Source: Streptomyces sannanensis
GTDB lineage: Bacteria > Actinomycetota > Actinomycetes > Streptomycetales > Streptomycetaceae
NCBI RefSeq assembly: GCF_039536205.1
Contig: NZ_BAAAYL010000001.1
Coordinates: 7,345,354 to 7,409,353 of the forward strand
Length of the DNA: 64,000 nucleotides
Reading direction: 5' to 3'
The translations under genes were made by a program, and so were the position numbers. Of the stretch, positions 9,404 through 17,557 are shown piece by piece. Every line of letters starts with the position of its first letter. The first letter of the stretch is position 1. A model generated the notes under the pieces. It made no database searches and had not been told where the DNA came from. It was given only the letters and a program-made list of their open reading frames with translations.

Positions 9404-9579
9404 TAGTAACCGTGGTGGTCGTGACGGCCATGGTCATGGTCATGGTGGTCATGGTGGTCATGACGGCCATGGTCATGGTGGTCATGGTCGTGATGGTCCT
9501 CGTCGAAGAAACGCTCTTCCGACGAGTCCCAGCCCCAGTCACGATGGTTCGCGGGAATGAGATAACTAAAGATCGCCAT
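9403..9579 (-). CDS. Small histidine-rich peptide
   Basis: A 58-residue protein with 17 His. Residues 27-58 are almost only His and Asp in an (HHD)n-like pattern with two GRH interruptions, and it ends HHGY. The N-terminal half (MAIFSYLIPANHRDWGWDSS) is different and has two Trp. The ATG at 9579 is chosen because AGGAAGG lies just upstream. His/Asp runs like this bind Zn, Ni or Cu in known metallochaperones; that role here is inference. The gene is first in a coupled set with an ABC exporter (now broken) and a kinase, which suggests the peptide may be a substrate or regulator of that pair. Confidence 0.7.
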   Translation of the reverse strand: MAIFSYLIPANHRDWGWDSSEERFFDEDHHDHDHHDHGRHDHHDHHDHDHGRHDHHGY

Positions 9580-9590
9580 GAGCTTCCTTC

Positions 9591-9606
9591 CTGAAAATAC
9601 TTTCAG
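9591..9606. promoter_or_regulatory. Palindrome upstream of the His-rich gene
   Basis: CTGAAA-ATAC-TTTCAG is a perfect 6-bp inverted repeat directly upstream of the AGGAAGG ribosome binding site of the His-rich gene. It is placed where an operator or a leader hairpin would control the peptide-ABC-kinase set. Confidence 0.4.
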
Positions 9607-9716
9607 TCGGGATACGTCCCAGAACGGCCGGTGGATGGCGTTCCCGGAAAATTTCTCGCCCAGTGTCCATGACAAGGTGGTGGCGGGCGGGCAGAGAAGG
9701 GGAGAAGAGTGATCTC

Positions 9717-10487
9717 ATGATCGACGCCTACCTCCGCCGCATCGGCGCCACCCGGCCCGAACGGCCCACCGCGGACGTCCTGCGTGAGCTGCAGCTGTGC
9801 CACTTGATGAGCGTGCCCTTCGAGAACCTGTCCATCCACCTCGGCGAGGACATCGTGCTCGATGAGACATTGCTGGTCGAGAAAGTCGTGGACAGAGGGC
9901 GCGGGGGCTTCTGTTACGAACTCAACGGGGCGTTCGCCGCGCTGCTGCGGGCCGTCGGATTCCGGGTGGAGCTGCTCCAGGCGCGGGCGTCCGGACGGGA
10001 CGGCCGGCCCGGCATTCCCTACGACCATCTGGCGCTGCGCGTCCGTACGGCCGATTCGGCCCGGTCGTGGCTCGTCGACGTCGGGTTCGGCGACCACAGC
10101 CATCACCCGTTGGCCCTCGACGGGCGGGGCGAGCAGCGTGACCCGGCCGGCATGTTCCAGGTCGTCGAAACCGAGGGCGGGGACCTCGAGGTACTCAGAG
10201 ACGGCAAGCCGCAGTACCGGCTTGAGACACGGACGCGAGAGCTGGCGGACTTCGAGTCCGGAGCCTGGTGGCACCGTACGTCGCCCGCCTCGCACTTCAC
10301 CCGGTCCCTGGTCTGCTCCCGGCTGACCCCCCGCGGCCGGGTGACGCTGAGCGGACGCACACTGATCACCACGGTGGCCGGCGTACGCCAGGAACAGCAC
10401 CTGGAAACCGACGCCGAAGTCCTCGCCACCTACCGGGAGCACTTCGATCTGGTACTGGCCCGGGTGCCGGAGGTTCGTACCGCATGA
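9717..10487 (+). CDS. Arylamine N-acetyltransferase
   Basis: Transfers an acetyl group from acetyl-CoA to arylamines or hydrazines. All three residues of the Cys-His-Asp triad are in their family motifs: Cys in RGRGGFCYELNGAF, His in YDHLALRV and Asp in WLVDVGFGD. The N-terminal helix LRRIGATRPERPTADVLREL and FENLSIHLGE are typical. I chose the ATG at 9717 (256 residues), preceded by AAGGGGAGAAGAG; the track start at 9663 is too early for the family. In some actinomycetes NAT relatives close ansamycin rings as amide synthases, but no polyketide genes are near, so a housekeeping or detoxifying role is more likely. Confidence 0.93.
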   Translation: MIDAYLRRIGATRPERPTADVLRELQLCHLMSVPFENLSIHLGEDIVLDETLLVEKVVDRGRGGFCYELNGAFAALLRAVGFRVELLQARASGRDGRPGIPYDHLALRVRTADSARSWLVDVGFGDHSHHPLALDGRGEQRDPAGMFQVVETEGGDLEVLRDGKPQYRLETRTRELADFESGAWWHRTSPASHFTRSLVCSRLTPRGRVTLSGRTLITTVAGVRQEQHLETDAEVLATYREHFDLVLARVPEVRTA

Positions 10488-10515
10488 GAGACCGACGTCC
10501 CTCGCGGTGACTCCG

Positions 10516-10734
10516 TCAGGGATTCCATTTGTACTTGCCGCCGCCGACCCATCTCACCCACGCCGGATCGTCGAGGTCGATGTTCTGCAGTCCTTCCCTA
10601 TGCGCCATCTTGATCACGTCCAGCAAGTCGTGGGCGGCCCCCACCGTGATCCCGTTGATCTGGACCAGGCGGAAGGGCCGATCGCCCGGTGTGACTCCGA
10701 GGACGACGATCGGTGTCCGTGCTGCGTCGGTCAT
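10516..10734 (-). CDS. Small conserved hypothetical protein (72 residues)
   Basis: I do not recognise a named family. The 72-residue protein has a strand-helix-strand look (TPIVVLGVTPGDRPFRLVQI, AAHDLLDVIKMAHREGLQNI, LDDPAWVRWVGGGKYKW). The helix-rich centre resembles the C-terminal domain of ribosomal protein L7/L12, but I would not call it that. The ATG at 10734 is favoured because coding-like sequence starts there; the frame upstream to 10932 is Arg/Pro-rich and overlaps the promoter of the next gene. It is convergent with the acetyltransferase gene. Confidence 0.55.
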   Translation of the reverse strand: MTDAARTPIVVLGVTPGDRPFRLVQINGITVGAAHDLLDVIKMAHREGLQNIDLDDPAWVRWVGGGKYKWNP

Positions 10735-10916
10735 GCTTCCAGCGTGTGCCGGCGGCGCGACCGGTGCACATCGGCGACACGGGGCTCCGGCAGTATCCCG
10801 GCGGACACCTTCGGGCCGCCGCGTATGCTCGCGGCGGGCTTCGTGGACCAGCGGAAGGGGACGGAGTCCGAGCCACCGGACCGCGCCCGCCACGCCCGGA
10901 GCTCGAGGAGAAACGT

Positions 10917-11378
10917 ATGCCCCGCCAACCACCTCTGGAAGAAGCCCTTGCCTCCCTGCGGGACGAGCTGCAGAGCGGTCAATGCTCGATCATCGGCCTG
11001 ACCACCTGGGAGGCCTGGCCGGCCTTCCTGAGTTTCGGACGCCGACGTTTCGACACGCCACCCATCCCCGAAGCCGACGGGCTGCTCCTCCAGTACGGCA
11101 CGTACTCCTTCGACGGGCCGCCGATGTTCACCCTGGGCCTCACCCGGCAGTTCGCCGTCTCCGATGACGGTGGCGAGCACGACCACCACGTACAAGTCCA
11201 ATGCGAACTTCTCTACGCGCCCGACAGTGTCCTTCGCGCTCTCGGAACCTTCAACTCCTGGTTCTTCCACGACACCGGCGACGACCTCGGCCAATGGGCC
11301 GAGATGCTGAGCGATCGCCTGGAGCCGCTCCACCGACGCAAGCCCGTCGAGATCAACCTCTACGAGGAGCTGGTGTAG
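10917..11378 (+). CDS. Hypothetical protein (153 residues)
   Basis: A soluble acidic protein without signal peptide or membrane segment. It looks like a compact alpha/beta domain (LEEALASLRDELQSGQCSII; EADGLLLQYGTYSFDGPPMF; TLGLTRQFAVSDD) and ends LEPLHRRKPVEINLYEELV. The start is set by GAGGAG seven bases before the ATG at 10917. Its function is not recognisable from sequence. Its 3' end overlaps the end of the convergent hydrolase pseudogene by 19 bp. Confidence 0.7.
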   Translation: MPRQPPLEEALASLRDELQSGQCSIIGLTTWEAWPAFLSFGRRRFDTPPIPEADGLLLQYGTYSFDGPPMFTLGLTRQFAVSDDGGEHDHHVQVQCELLYAPDSVLRALGTFNSWFFHDTGDDLGQWAEMLSDRLEPLHRRKPVEINLYEELV

Positions 11379-11864
11379 CGGCCGTGCTCTTCGAGGAAGC
11401 CCAGGACGAGGGAACCGGCGGTGACACGGAATTCCTCGAAGCAGGCGTGCCGCGCGCCAGGGCTCAGCCGCAGCCGGGCACCCCGGATACGGTCTGTGAG
11501 CAGGGCGGCGTTCGCCGCGGGATCGAGGAGGTGTCGCCGTGCACTACCAGCGTGGGTACGCAGATGTCGGGCAGTACATTCCACGCGTCGTGCTGATTGC
11601 CGGCGGGCAGGGTGCCGGCTCTGGGCGTAGGCCGGCACGGCGGGGTCAGCGAGCGTGTTGTAGGGGCCGGAGTGGGTTGCCAACCAGGCCGGGGAGTACA
11701 TCATTTCGAGCAGGGCCTGCCTGGCGGCGGGCTCTGGCCTGGCCACAGATGTGATCCCACCAGTGGTGGGTGCTCGCCTGGCCCGCCAGAAGGACCAGTG
11801 GGGTGCCGTCGCCCTGGGTCTGGCAGGCGATACGGGTCTCGGCCGTGCTCCTGATGTGTGGCAC
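11360..11864 (-). pseudogene. Alpha/beta hydrolase, frameshifted and internally deleted
   Basis: On the minus strand, the N-terminus of an alpha/beta hydrolase (TRIACQTQGDGTPLVLLAGQ, ASTHHWWDHI, 11864 to about 11770) is followed in another frame by QALLEMMYSPAWLATHSGPY. The normal tail NAALLTDRI, RLSPGARHACFEEF, LVLGFLEEHGR then follows. The middle of the fold, including the nucleophile elbow, is missing, and at least one more frameshift separates the pieces. The remnant lies just upstream of, and divergent from, an intact gene of the same superfamily. Confidence 0.75.
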
Positions 11865-11968
11865 AACGCGTGTCCCTTCGGATCGGGTCGGTGCGACGAC
11901 TATGCGTACGTCTCGGCGGAGGCAAAACCCAGTTGCTCTGTCCGAAGGCCGCTGACAGGGTCTCGGCC

Positions 11969-12805
11969 ATGCCTACCTTCTCCGCGCATGACGGAACCAA
12001 GCTCGCCTACCACGTGTTCGGAGAGGGCCGGCCGCTGGTCTGCCTGCCAGGGGGGCCGACGGACTCCGCATACCTCGGCGACCTCGGCGGCCTTTCCGCG
12101 CACCGGCAGCTGATCAGGCTGGATCTCCGGGGCACCGGCCAGTCCGCTGCACCGGAGGACGCTGCCTCCTACCGCTGCGACCGACTCGTTGATGACGTGG
12201 AGGCCCTGCGCGAGCACCTCGGCCTGGATCGGATGGACCTGCTGGCGCATTGCGCCGGCGCGAACCTGGCCGCGCTGTACGTGGGCCGCCATCCGGAACA
12301 TGTCAGCAAGCTCGCACTGATCACGCCGAGTGTCAGGGCCGTCGACGCCACGATCACAGGAGACCTCCGGCGCGAGACCGCGCAGCTCCGCCGGGACGAG
12401 CCGTGGTTTCCGGAGGCGTACGCGGCCTTGGAGGCGATCCTGGCGGGCAAGGCCACCGCCGACAGTTGGCGGGCCATCGCGCCGTTTTCCTACGGCCGTT
12501 GGGACGAGGCGGCTCAGGCCCATCACGCTGCTGACGAAGAGCGGAAGAACATCGAGGTCGTGGCTGCCTTCGGCGCCGAAGGCGCCTTCGACCCGGACGC
12601 CACCCGCACCGCGCTCGCCCGGTTCGCACCGCCGGTGCTACTGCTGGCCGGGGAGACGGACCTGGGAGCCCCTCCTCGCGCTATGGCCGAGTTCACCGAG
12701 CTGTTTCCGAACGCCAGGCTCGTCATTCGGCCCGGAGCCGGACACTTCCCGTGGCTCGACGACGCTGACGGCTTCGTGGCGACCATCGCGGAGTTCCTGG
12801 GGTGA
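11969..12805 (+). CDS. Alpha/beta hydrolase (proline-iminopeptidase-like) with Cys at the nucleophile position
   Basis: A 278-residue alpha/beta hydrolase. Oxyanion strand VCLPGGP, the RLDLRGTGQSAAP segment, the acid loop LLLAGETDLG and the terminal GAGHFPWLDD His loop are all in place. The nucleophile elbow reads LLAHCAGANLAAL: the usual Ser of GxSxG-like HSAGA is Cys95, from a TGC codon. In dienelactone hydrolases a Cys nucleophile is normal, but in this proline-iminopeptidase/epoxide-hydrolase-like branch it is unexpected. The ATG at 11969 is at the domain start; the longer frame adds 37 unrelated residues. The substrate is unknown. Confidence 0.88.
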   Translation: MPTFSAHDGTKLAYHVFGEGRPLVCLPGGPTDSAYLGDLGGLSAHRQLIRLDLRGTGQSAAPEDAASYRCDRLVDDVEALREHLGLDRMDLLAHCAGANLAALYVGRHPEHVSKLALITPSVRAVDATITGDLRRETAQLRRDEPWFPEAYAALEAILAGKATADSWRAIAPFSYGRWDEAAQAHHAADEERKNIEVVAAFGAEGAFDPDATRTALARFAPPVLLLAGETDLGAPPRAMAEFTELFPNARLVIRPGAGHFPWLDDADGFVATIAEFLG

Positions 12806-13040
12806 GAACTCATCGACATTGACCTTGCTTGGCCCAGTCGCCTGACTCCCAGTCAGGTCATGTCGAATCACCTTGGAACAACGCGCGGCCCAGCCGGCGG
12901 TTCGGCCGGCGCTCGAGCCTGTGTCGCGCTGCCGCGGAGAGGGCGCCGACAGGATCTGCGGGCTCAAGGAAGGGGGACGCCCCGGCCGCGTCCTGCCCAG
13001 GCCGGGGCATCCACATGCCGCATGGGTGGTGGGGTGCGGC

Positions 13041-13613
13041 TCAGGGGGCGATCGCGGAGAGGGTCTCCGTCAGGTCGCGCGCCCCGGTGCGGGGGCGGTT
13101 GTGGGGGAGCCGGCTGATCAGCATGCCCATGGCGCATGTGTTGGTGAGGGCGGAGAAGACGAGGCCCGCGCCGATGGCCGCGGAGAACCAGCGGGCGCCG
13201 GGAACGAGGAGATCTGCCAGCAGTCCGAGCAGCACCAGCGTGCCCGCGGCGAGGCGGACCTGGCGGTCCATGGCCCATACGGCCCGTGCACCACCGGCGG
13301 GTCGGTCGATGCCGAAACCGGCCTGGGCCCAGGCTGTGGTGCCGCCGACGAGGGTGGACGCGGGAATTCCGGCCGTTGCGAGCTGGCCGCATGCGGACGC
13401 CGAGCGGGCGCCGGAAGCGCAGACGACGGCGAAGGTGCTGCCGGCGGCGACGGCTGCGCGCAGCGTGGGCAGGGCGCGCTGCAGCTGGTCGAGGGGGATG
13501 TTGTGTGCGCCGGGAATGTGGCCGGCGGCGTACTCGCCGGGGGAGCGGACATCGATCACGGTCACGCGCTCCATCCGGGTGTGGAGCTGCTCGACGGTCA
13601 GGGAGGCGGTCAT
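13041..13613 (-). CDS. Rhodanese domain fused to DUF2892 membrane domain
   Basis: Moves sulfane sulfur. The rhodanese domain (residues about 5-105) has VIDVRSPGEYAAGHIPGAHN and the active loop VVCASGARSAS with Cys65. The C-terminal part is a DUF2892 module with two hydrophobic helices (LAAGTLVLLGLLADLLVPGA and FSAAIGAGLVFSALTNTCA), so the protein sits in the membrane with the rhodanese on the cytosolic side. This layout is typical of genes next to TauE exporters and persulfide dioxygenases, as here. The ATG at 13613 follows GAGAGAA. It is probably in one transcript with the TauE gene 50 bp upstream. Confidence 0.92.
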   Translation of the reverse strand: MTASLTVEQLHTRMERVTVIDVRSPGEYAAGHIPGAHNIPLDQLQRALPTLRAAVAAGSTFAVVCASGARSASACGQLATAGIPASTLVGGTTAWAQAGFGIDRPAGGARAVWAMDRQVRLAAGTLVLLGLLADLLVPGARWFSAAIGAGLVFSALTNTCAMGMLISRLPHNRPRTGARDLTETLSAIAP

Positions 13614-13663
13614 CAGGGATTCTCTCTTTCTCATCAGGGTGTGTGAGGGGTGCGGCGGCTCGG

Positions 13664-14410
13664 CTAGACGATGACGTCGAGGGCCATGAAGGCGGCCACG
13701 CCGAGGAGCGCGAAGACGAAAGTGCGCTGGAGGACGGGGCCCGAAAGCTTGTGGGCCAAACGCTTGCCGTCGAAGGCGCCGAGGATCGCGGCCCCGGTGA
13801 ACGGGCCGACCACAGCCCAGTCGATGCCCATGTCGCTGCCGAGGCGCGGAATGAGGGCGGCCACCGAGTTGATGCTGATCACCAGCAGGCTGGTGCCGAC
13901 GGCCTCCGCCATCGTCAGGGCGAGGATCGAGATCAGGGCGGGCACGGCGAGGAATCCGCCTCCGACGCCGAGGAGCCCTGTCACTCCCCCGAGGCATGCG
14001 CCGATGCCTGCGGTCTTGATCACGCCGGCCTTCCGGTCTGGGGTCGTGGCCCGCCGGGGCGCGAGCATGCGCCAGGCGGCCAGGCCCGCAAGAACGGCGA
14101 ACGCCATGGTGAGCAGGGTCCCGGGGACATGCGGGGACAGTGCGCCGAAGGCGGCTGCAGTGGGCAGGCCGGCCGCGGCGAACAGCAACCCGGTGCGCCA
14201 CTGGACCCGGCCGCTGCGAGCGTGGGCGAGCAGCCCGGTGAGGGAGGTCGCGGCCACGATCAGCAGGCTCGCCGAGCCGGCGGCGGCAGGGGTGAAGCCG
14301 AGCAGGTAGATCAGAGCGGGTACGGCCAGGATGCCGCCGCCCCCGCCCAGGCCGCCGAGCGCGAGGCCGACGACGGCCCCGGCGATCAGCGCGAGGATCA
14401 CGGCAGTCAT
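13664..14410 (-). CDS. TauE/SafE family sulfite/sulfur-compound exporter
   Basis: A 248-residue membrane permease with about eight helices. It begins VILALIAGAVVGLALGGLGG and contains the family's internal duplication, each half with a Gly-rich GGG(G/F) motif followed by LAVPALI (GGGGGILAVPALI and GVGGGFLAVPALI). Members export sulfite, thiosulfate or similar anions. In cst-type loci the protein removes sulfite made by persulfide dioxygenase. The ATG overlaps the end of the small rhodanese fragment by 4 bp (ATGA). Transcription probably starts at the operator region near 14666. Confidence 0.93.
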   Translation of the reverse strand: MTAVILALIAGAVVGLALGGLGGGGGILAVPALIYLLGFTPAAAGSASLLIVAATSLTGLLAHARSGRVQWRTGLLFAAAGLPTAAAFGALSPHVPGTLLTMAFAVLAGLAAWRMLAPRRATTPDRKAGVIKTAGIGACLGGVTGLLGVGGGFLAVPALISILALTMAEAVGTSLLVISINSVAALIPRLGSDMGIDWAVVGPFTGAAILGAFDGKRLAHKLSGPVLQRTFVFALLGVAAFMALDVIV

Positions 14411-14607
14411 ATGGCCGGGCCGTTCCCGCTGTGCACCGGCAGTCCCTGCGGCGCCCCGGCCGGAATGCCGCGCAGGGGGAGTGACTGCTGAGCCTCGTCT
14501 CGTACCTCTCGTACGTCGAGGAGCAACGTCTCGCCCGCAGCGGCGCGAGCGCGGGTGTCGGCAGGGATGGTCTCGGCTGGGCGCATACGGCCGTGTGGCA
14601 TGGCCAT
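14407..14607 (-). pseudogene. N-terminal fragment of a rhodanese
   Basis: A 66-codon frame starting after GGAGA. It begins like a single-domain rhodanese (ADTRARAAAGETLLLDVREV) but then leaves the family pattern, with no active-site Cys loop, and ends in the TauE start codon. Either a frameshift and deletion removed the rest, or this is now only a leader that couples translation to TauE. It is the first frame of the leftward operon under the palindromic operators. Confidence 0.6.
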
Positions 14608-14665
14608 CGGTGGGTCTCCGGGCGGTTGCGTGGGAGGGGGTCGGATGCCGACGACCGGACATCCA

Positions 14666-14681
14666 ATACCCCATGGGGTAT
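14666..14681. promoter_or_regulatory. Probable CstR operator 1
   Basis: ATACCCCATGGGGTAT is a perfect 16-bp palindrome of the TACCC-N-GGGTA class bound by CsoR/CstR-type repressors. It lies between the leftward rhodanese-TauE-rhodanese genes and the rightward persulfide dioxygenase gene, 59 bp from the left start. Confidence 0.75.
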
Positions 14682-14697
14682 CTTCGAGAGTGAGCAT

Positions 14698-14713
14698 ATA
14701 CCCCCCTGGGTAT
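14698..14713. promoter_or_regulatory. Probable CstR operator 2
   Basis: ATACCCCCCTGGGTAT is a near-perfect copy of operator 1, 16 bp further right and about 49 bp upstream of the persulfide dioxygenase start. Centre-to-centre spacing to operator 1 is 32 bp (three helical turns). Confidence 0.75.
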
Positions 14714-14761
14714 TTTTTCGAGCGTGGGCCGCATCAGCCGCCCTCACAACAAGGAGCCCCC

Positions 14762-16147
14762 GTGTACTTCGCTCAGCACTACCTCGACTGCCTTTCCCAG
14801 GCCTCCTACCTGATCGCCGACGAGTCCACCGGCCGAGCGGTGGTCGTCGACCCGCGCCGGGACGTCGACGAGTACCTGGCCGACGCACAGGCCCGCGGCT
14901 TCACCATCGAGGGAGTCATCAACACCCACTTCCACGCCGACTTCCTCGCCGGCCACCTGGAACTCGCCGCCCGCACCGGCGCCTGGATCGGCTACGGCCG
15001 GCACGCCCGCACCGAGTACCCGGTCCGCCACCTCGCCGAGGGTGAACGGATCAGCCTGGGCGAAGTCACCCTGGAGATCACGGAGACACCCGGCCACACG
15101 CCGGAGTCGATCGGTGTCCTGGTCCGCGAGCACGCCGACGACACGGTCCCGTACGGCGTGCTGACCGGCGACGCCCTCTTCATCGGCGACGTCGGCCGCC
15201 CCGACCTGCTGGCATCCGTCGGCGTCAGCGCCGACGAACTCGGCCGCATGCTCTACGACAGCGTGCACAACAAGCTGATGGCCCTGCCGGACGAGGTGCG
15301 CGTCTTCCCCGCCCACGGGGCCGGGTCCGCCTGCGGCAAGAACCTGTCCACCGAACGCCACTCCACCATCGGTGAACAGCGCGCCACCAACTACGCCTGC
15401 GCCCCGATGGGCGAAGAGGAGTTCGTCGCCCTCGTCACCGAAGGCCAGTCCGCGGCGCCCGGTTACTTCAGCTACGACGCCGACCTCAACCGCAAGATGC
15501 ACGCACTGTTCGACCCGGCCGACGCCGCCCGGGCCCTCACCCGCGAGGAGTTCCTCGCGCGCCGGGCCGCCGGAGCTGTCGTCGTCGACGCGCGCGACCC
15601 GCACGAGTTCGCCGCCGGCCACCTGCGAGGGTCACTCAACATCCCCGCCGACGGACGGTTCGCCGAACAGGCCGGCACCGTGCTGGCCCCCGACCGGGAA
15701 GTCCTCGTCATCGCACCCGAGGGACGCGAAGCAGAGACGGTCACCCGCCTTGCCCGCATCGGCTTCGATCGCACGGCCGGATACCTCCCCGAGCCCGAGG
15801 ACACCTTCCGCGCGGCCGCCGACCAGGTCACCCCTGCCCCCCGCCGGACCGTCGCCGACCTCCGGCACACCCTCGCGACGGAACACCCGCCGCTCGTGAT
15901 CGACGTGCGCGCAGGCGCCGAACGCGACCAGGGCCACATCCCCGGCTCCCTGCACATCTCCCTGCCCGAACTGCCTTACCGCCTTGCGGAAGTACCGGCC
16001 GACCGCGCCCTCGTCGTCCACTGCGCCGGCGGCCACCGCTCCTCCATCGCCGCGAGTCTCCTGCGTCACCACGGCTACTCCGCCACTTCCGATCTTCTCG
16101 GCGGATACAACGCCTGGCACACCGCCCACCAGCGCGAACAGGCATAA
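14762..16147 (+). CDS. Persulfide dioxygenase fused to two rhodanese domains
   Basis: A 461-residue enzyme that oxidises glutathione- or other low-molecular-weight persulfide to sulfite and handles sulfane sulfur. The N-terminal metallo-beta-lactamase domain (about 1-240) has the metal ligands THFHAD (H56, H58, D60), TPGHTPES and VFPAHGAGSACG, as in ETHE1-type dioxygenases. Rhodanese domain 1 (about 255-345) lacks the catalytic Cys (IAPEGREAE). Rhodanese domain 2 (about 360-458) has Cys421 in VVHCAGGHRSS. The GTG at 14762 is preceded by AAGGAG. The inactive first rhodanese is common in this architecture. Two operators upstream imply repression by the CstR-like gene that follows. Confidence 0.93.
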   Translation: MYFAQHYLDCLSQASYLIADESTGRAVVVDPRRDVDEYLADAQARGFTIEGVINTHFHADFLAGHLELAARTGAWIGYGRHARTEYPVRHLAEGERISLGEVTLEITETPGHTPESIGVLVREHADDTVPYGVLTGDALFIGDVGRPDLLASVGVSADELGRMLYDSVHNKLMALPDEVRVFPAHGAGSACGKNLSTERHSTIGEQRATNYACAPMGEEEFVALVTEGQSAAPGYFSYDADLNRKMHALFDPADAARALTREEFLARRAAGAVVVDARDPHEFAAGHLRGSLNIPADGRFAEQAGTVLAPDREVLVIAPEGREAETVTRLARIGFDRTAGYLPEPEDTFRAAADQVTPAPRRTVADLRHTLATEHPPLVIDVRAGAERDQGHIPGSLHISLPELPYRLAEVPADRALVVHCAGGHRSSIAASLLRHHGYSATSDLLGGYNAWHTAHQREQA

Positions 16148-16205
16148 CGGTCACACCTCGGAAAGCCGCCGAGGAGGCAGCCGACGGCGACGCCCAACCC
16201 GTGGT

Positions 16206-16221
16206 ATACCCCCTTGGGTAT
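16206..16221. promoter_or_regulatory. Probable CstR operator 3
   Basis: ATACCCCCTTGGGTAT, a third copy of the operator, lies 36 bp upstream of the repressor ATG. This suggests the repressor controls its own gene. Confidence 0.75.
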
Positions 16222-16232
16222 CATGAGCCTGA

Positions 16233-16523
<291 letters not shown>

Positions 16524-16540
16524 CCATCGCAGGGGACACT

Positions 16541-16569
16541 GATGGCCCGCCCCGACCGGGCGGGCCATC
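16541..16569. terminator. Bidirectional hairpin terminator
   Basis: GATGGCCCGCCC-CGACC-GGGCGGGCCATC, a perfect 12-bp stem, lies between the convergent cstR and oxidoreductase genes and probably ends both transcripts. Confidence 0.75.
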
Positions 16570-16606
16570 ACCTGTTTCCGCTGTGCCACGGGCGGCCACC
16601 GTTGGT

Positions 16607-17344
16607 CTATCGGTGCTCGGGGTTCTCGTAGTCGCGGCGGCAACCGGCGTCCCAGGCGGTGCGCTGATTGCCGTAGGCGGGAATGCCGCCGAGGTCCTTG
16701 AGCGCTCGGGCCAGGTGCAGCAGGTTCCAGGTCATGAAGGTGGTGTTGCGGTTGGTGAAGTCGTTCTCGGGGCCGCCGGAGCCGGGGTCGAGGTAGGAGG
16801 GGCCGGGGCCGGCCTCGCCGATCCATCCGGCGTCGGCTTGGGGAGGGATGGTGTAGCCGAGGTGCTGAAGGCTGTAGAGGACGTTCATCGCGCAGTGCTT
16901 GACGCCGTCCTCGTTGCCGGTGATCAGGCAGCCGCCGACCCGGCCGTAATAGGCGTACTGGCCCGCCTTGTTGAGAAGGCTGGAGCAGGCGTAGAGACGT
17001 TCGATGACCTGCTTCATCACGGAGCTGTTGTCGCCCAGCCAGATGGGTCCGGCCAGCACGAGGATGTCTGCGGCCATCACCTGCTCGTACAGCGTCGGCC
17101 AGGCGTCGGTCTGCCAGCCGTGTTCCGTCATGTCCGGCCAGACGCCGGTGGCGATGTCGTGGTCCACGGCCCGCACGACGTCCACGTGGACGCCTTGTGC
17201 GTTCATGATGGCGGTGCTGCGGTCGACGAGTCCCTGGGTGTTGCTCTGCTCCGGGGACCGCTTGAGAGTGCAGTTGATCACCATGGCGCGCAGGTCGTCG
17301 TACCGGGCGGGCGGTGAGCCGGTGGCGGGAGCCGAAGCGGTCAC
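16607..17344 (-). CDS. Flavodoxin-fold NAD(P)H-dependent FMN oxidoreductase
   Basis: A 245-residue member of the flavodoxin-like NADPH:FMN/quinone reductase superfamily. The first strand and phosphate loop are MVINCTLKRSPEQSNTQGLV. The flavin-contact loop is ILVLAGPIWLGDNSSVMKQV, and RVGGCLITGNEDG follows at the third flavin contact. The C-terminal third is longer than in small reductases (many Gly/Pro, ending RRDYENPEHR). The start is the GTG at 17344, with an ideal AGGAGGA just upstream. The gene is divergent from the acetolactate-synthase-like gene with 213 bp between. The electron acceptor is not predictable. Confidence 0.9.
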   Translation of the reverse strand: MTASAPATGSPPARYDDLRAMVINCTLKRSPEQSNTQGLVDRSTAIMNAQGVHVDVVRAVDHDIATGVWPDMTEHGWQTDAWPTLYEQVMAADILVLAGPIWLGDNSSVMKQVIERLYACSSLLNKAGQYAYYGRVGGCLITGNEDGVKHCAMNVLYSLQHLGYTIPPQADAGWIGEAGPGPSYLDPGSGGPENDFTNRNTTFMTWNLLHLARALKDLGGIPAYGNQRTAWDAGCRRDYENPEHR

Positions 17345-17557
17345 ACGGTCCTCCTGGAGCCCTGCCACCGTTCGGTCCACGGCGGCGCAACGGGTCCATC
17401 GTGCGATCCGGCCGCGCCTTCTGCCACACCAGCACATCCGAACGGGCGCCGTGCCGCCGGAGCGTGTGAGGCCGATCGGCACGGGGGACGGGCGGGCTCT
17501 CGCCCGCTCGGCCGATGATGGGTGGCCGGTGCGGCACGGCCTGCCTAAGTTCGGCCC

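Noticed and set aside
7872..9560. A 562-codon plus-strand frame
   Set aside because: Antisense to the kinase and ABC remnant. The Gly/His-rich end is the reverse reading of the His-rich peptide gene.
9403..9560. Short-period repeat that could be a CRISPR or tandem repeat array
   Set aside because: The repeat follows codon boundaries (His and Asp codons) with no spacer-repeat pattern, so it is a coding repeat. No CRISPR array or cas gene was seen anywhere in the window.
9310..9594. Plus-strand frame rich in Val and Met that looks like a membrane helix
   Set aside because: It is the antisense of His/Asp codon repeats. The minus strand has the start codon and ribosome binding site.
15372..15899. 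Ser/Thr/Pro-rich frame inside the persulfide dioxygenase gene
   Set aside because: Out-of-frame shadow of the rhodanese region, without a start signal.
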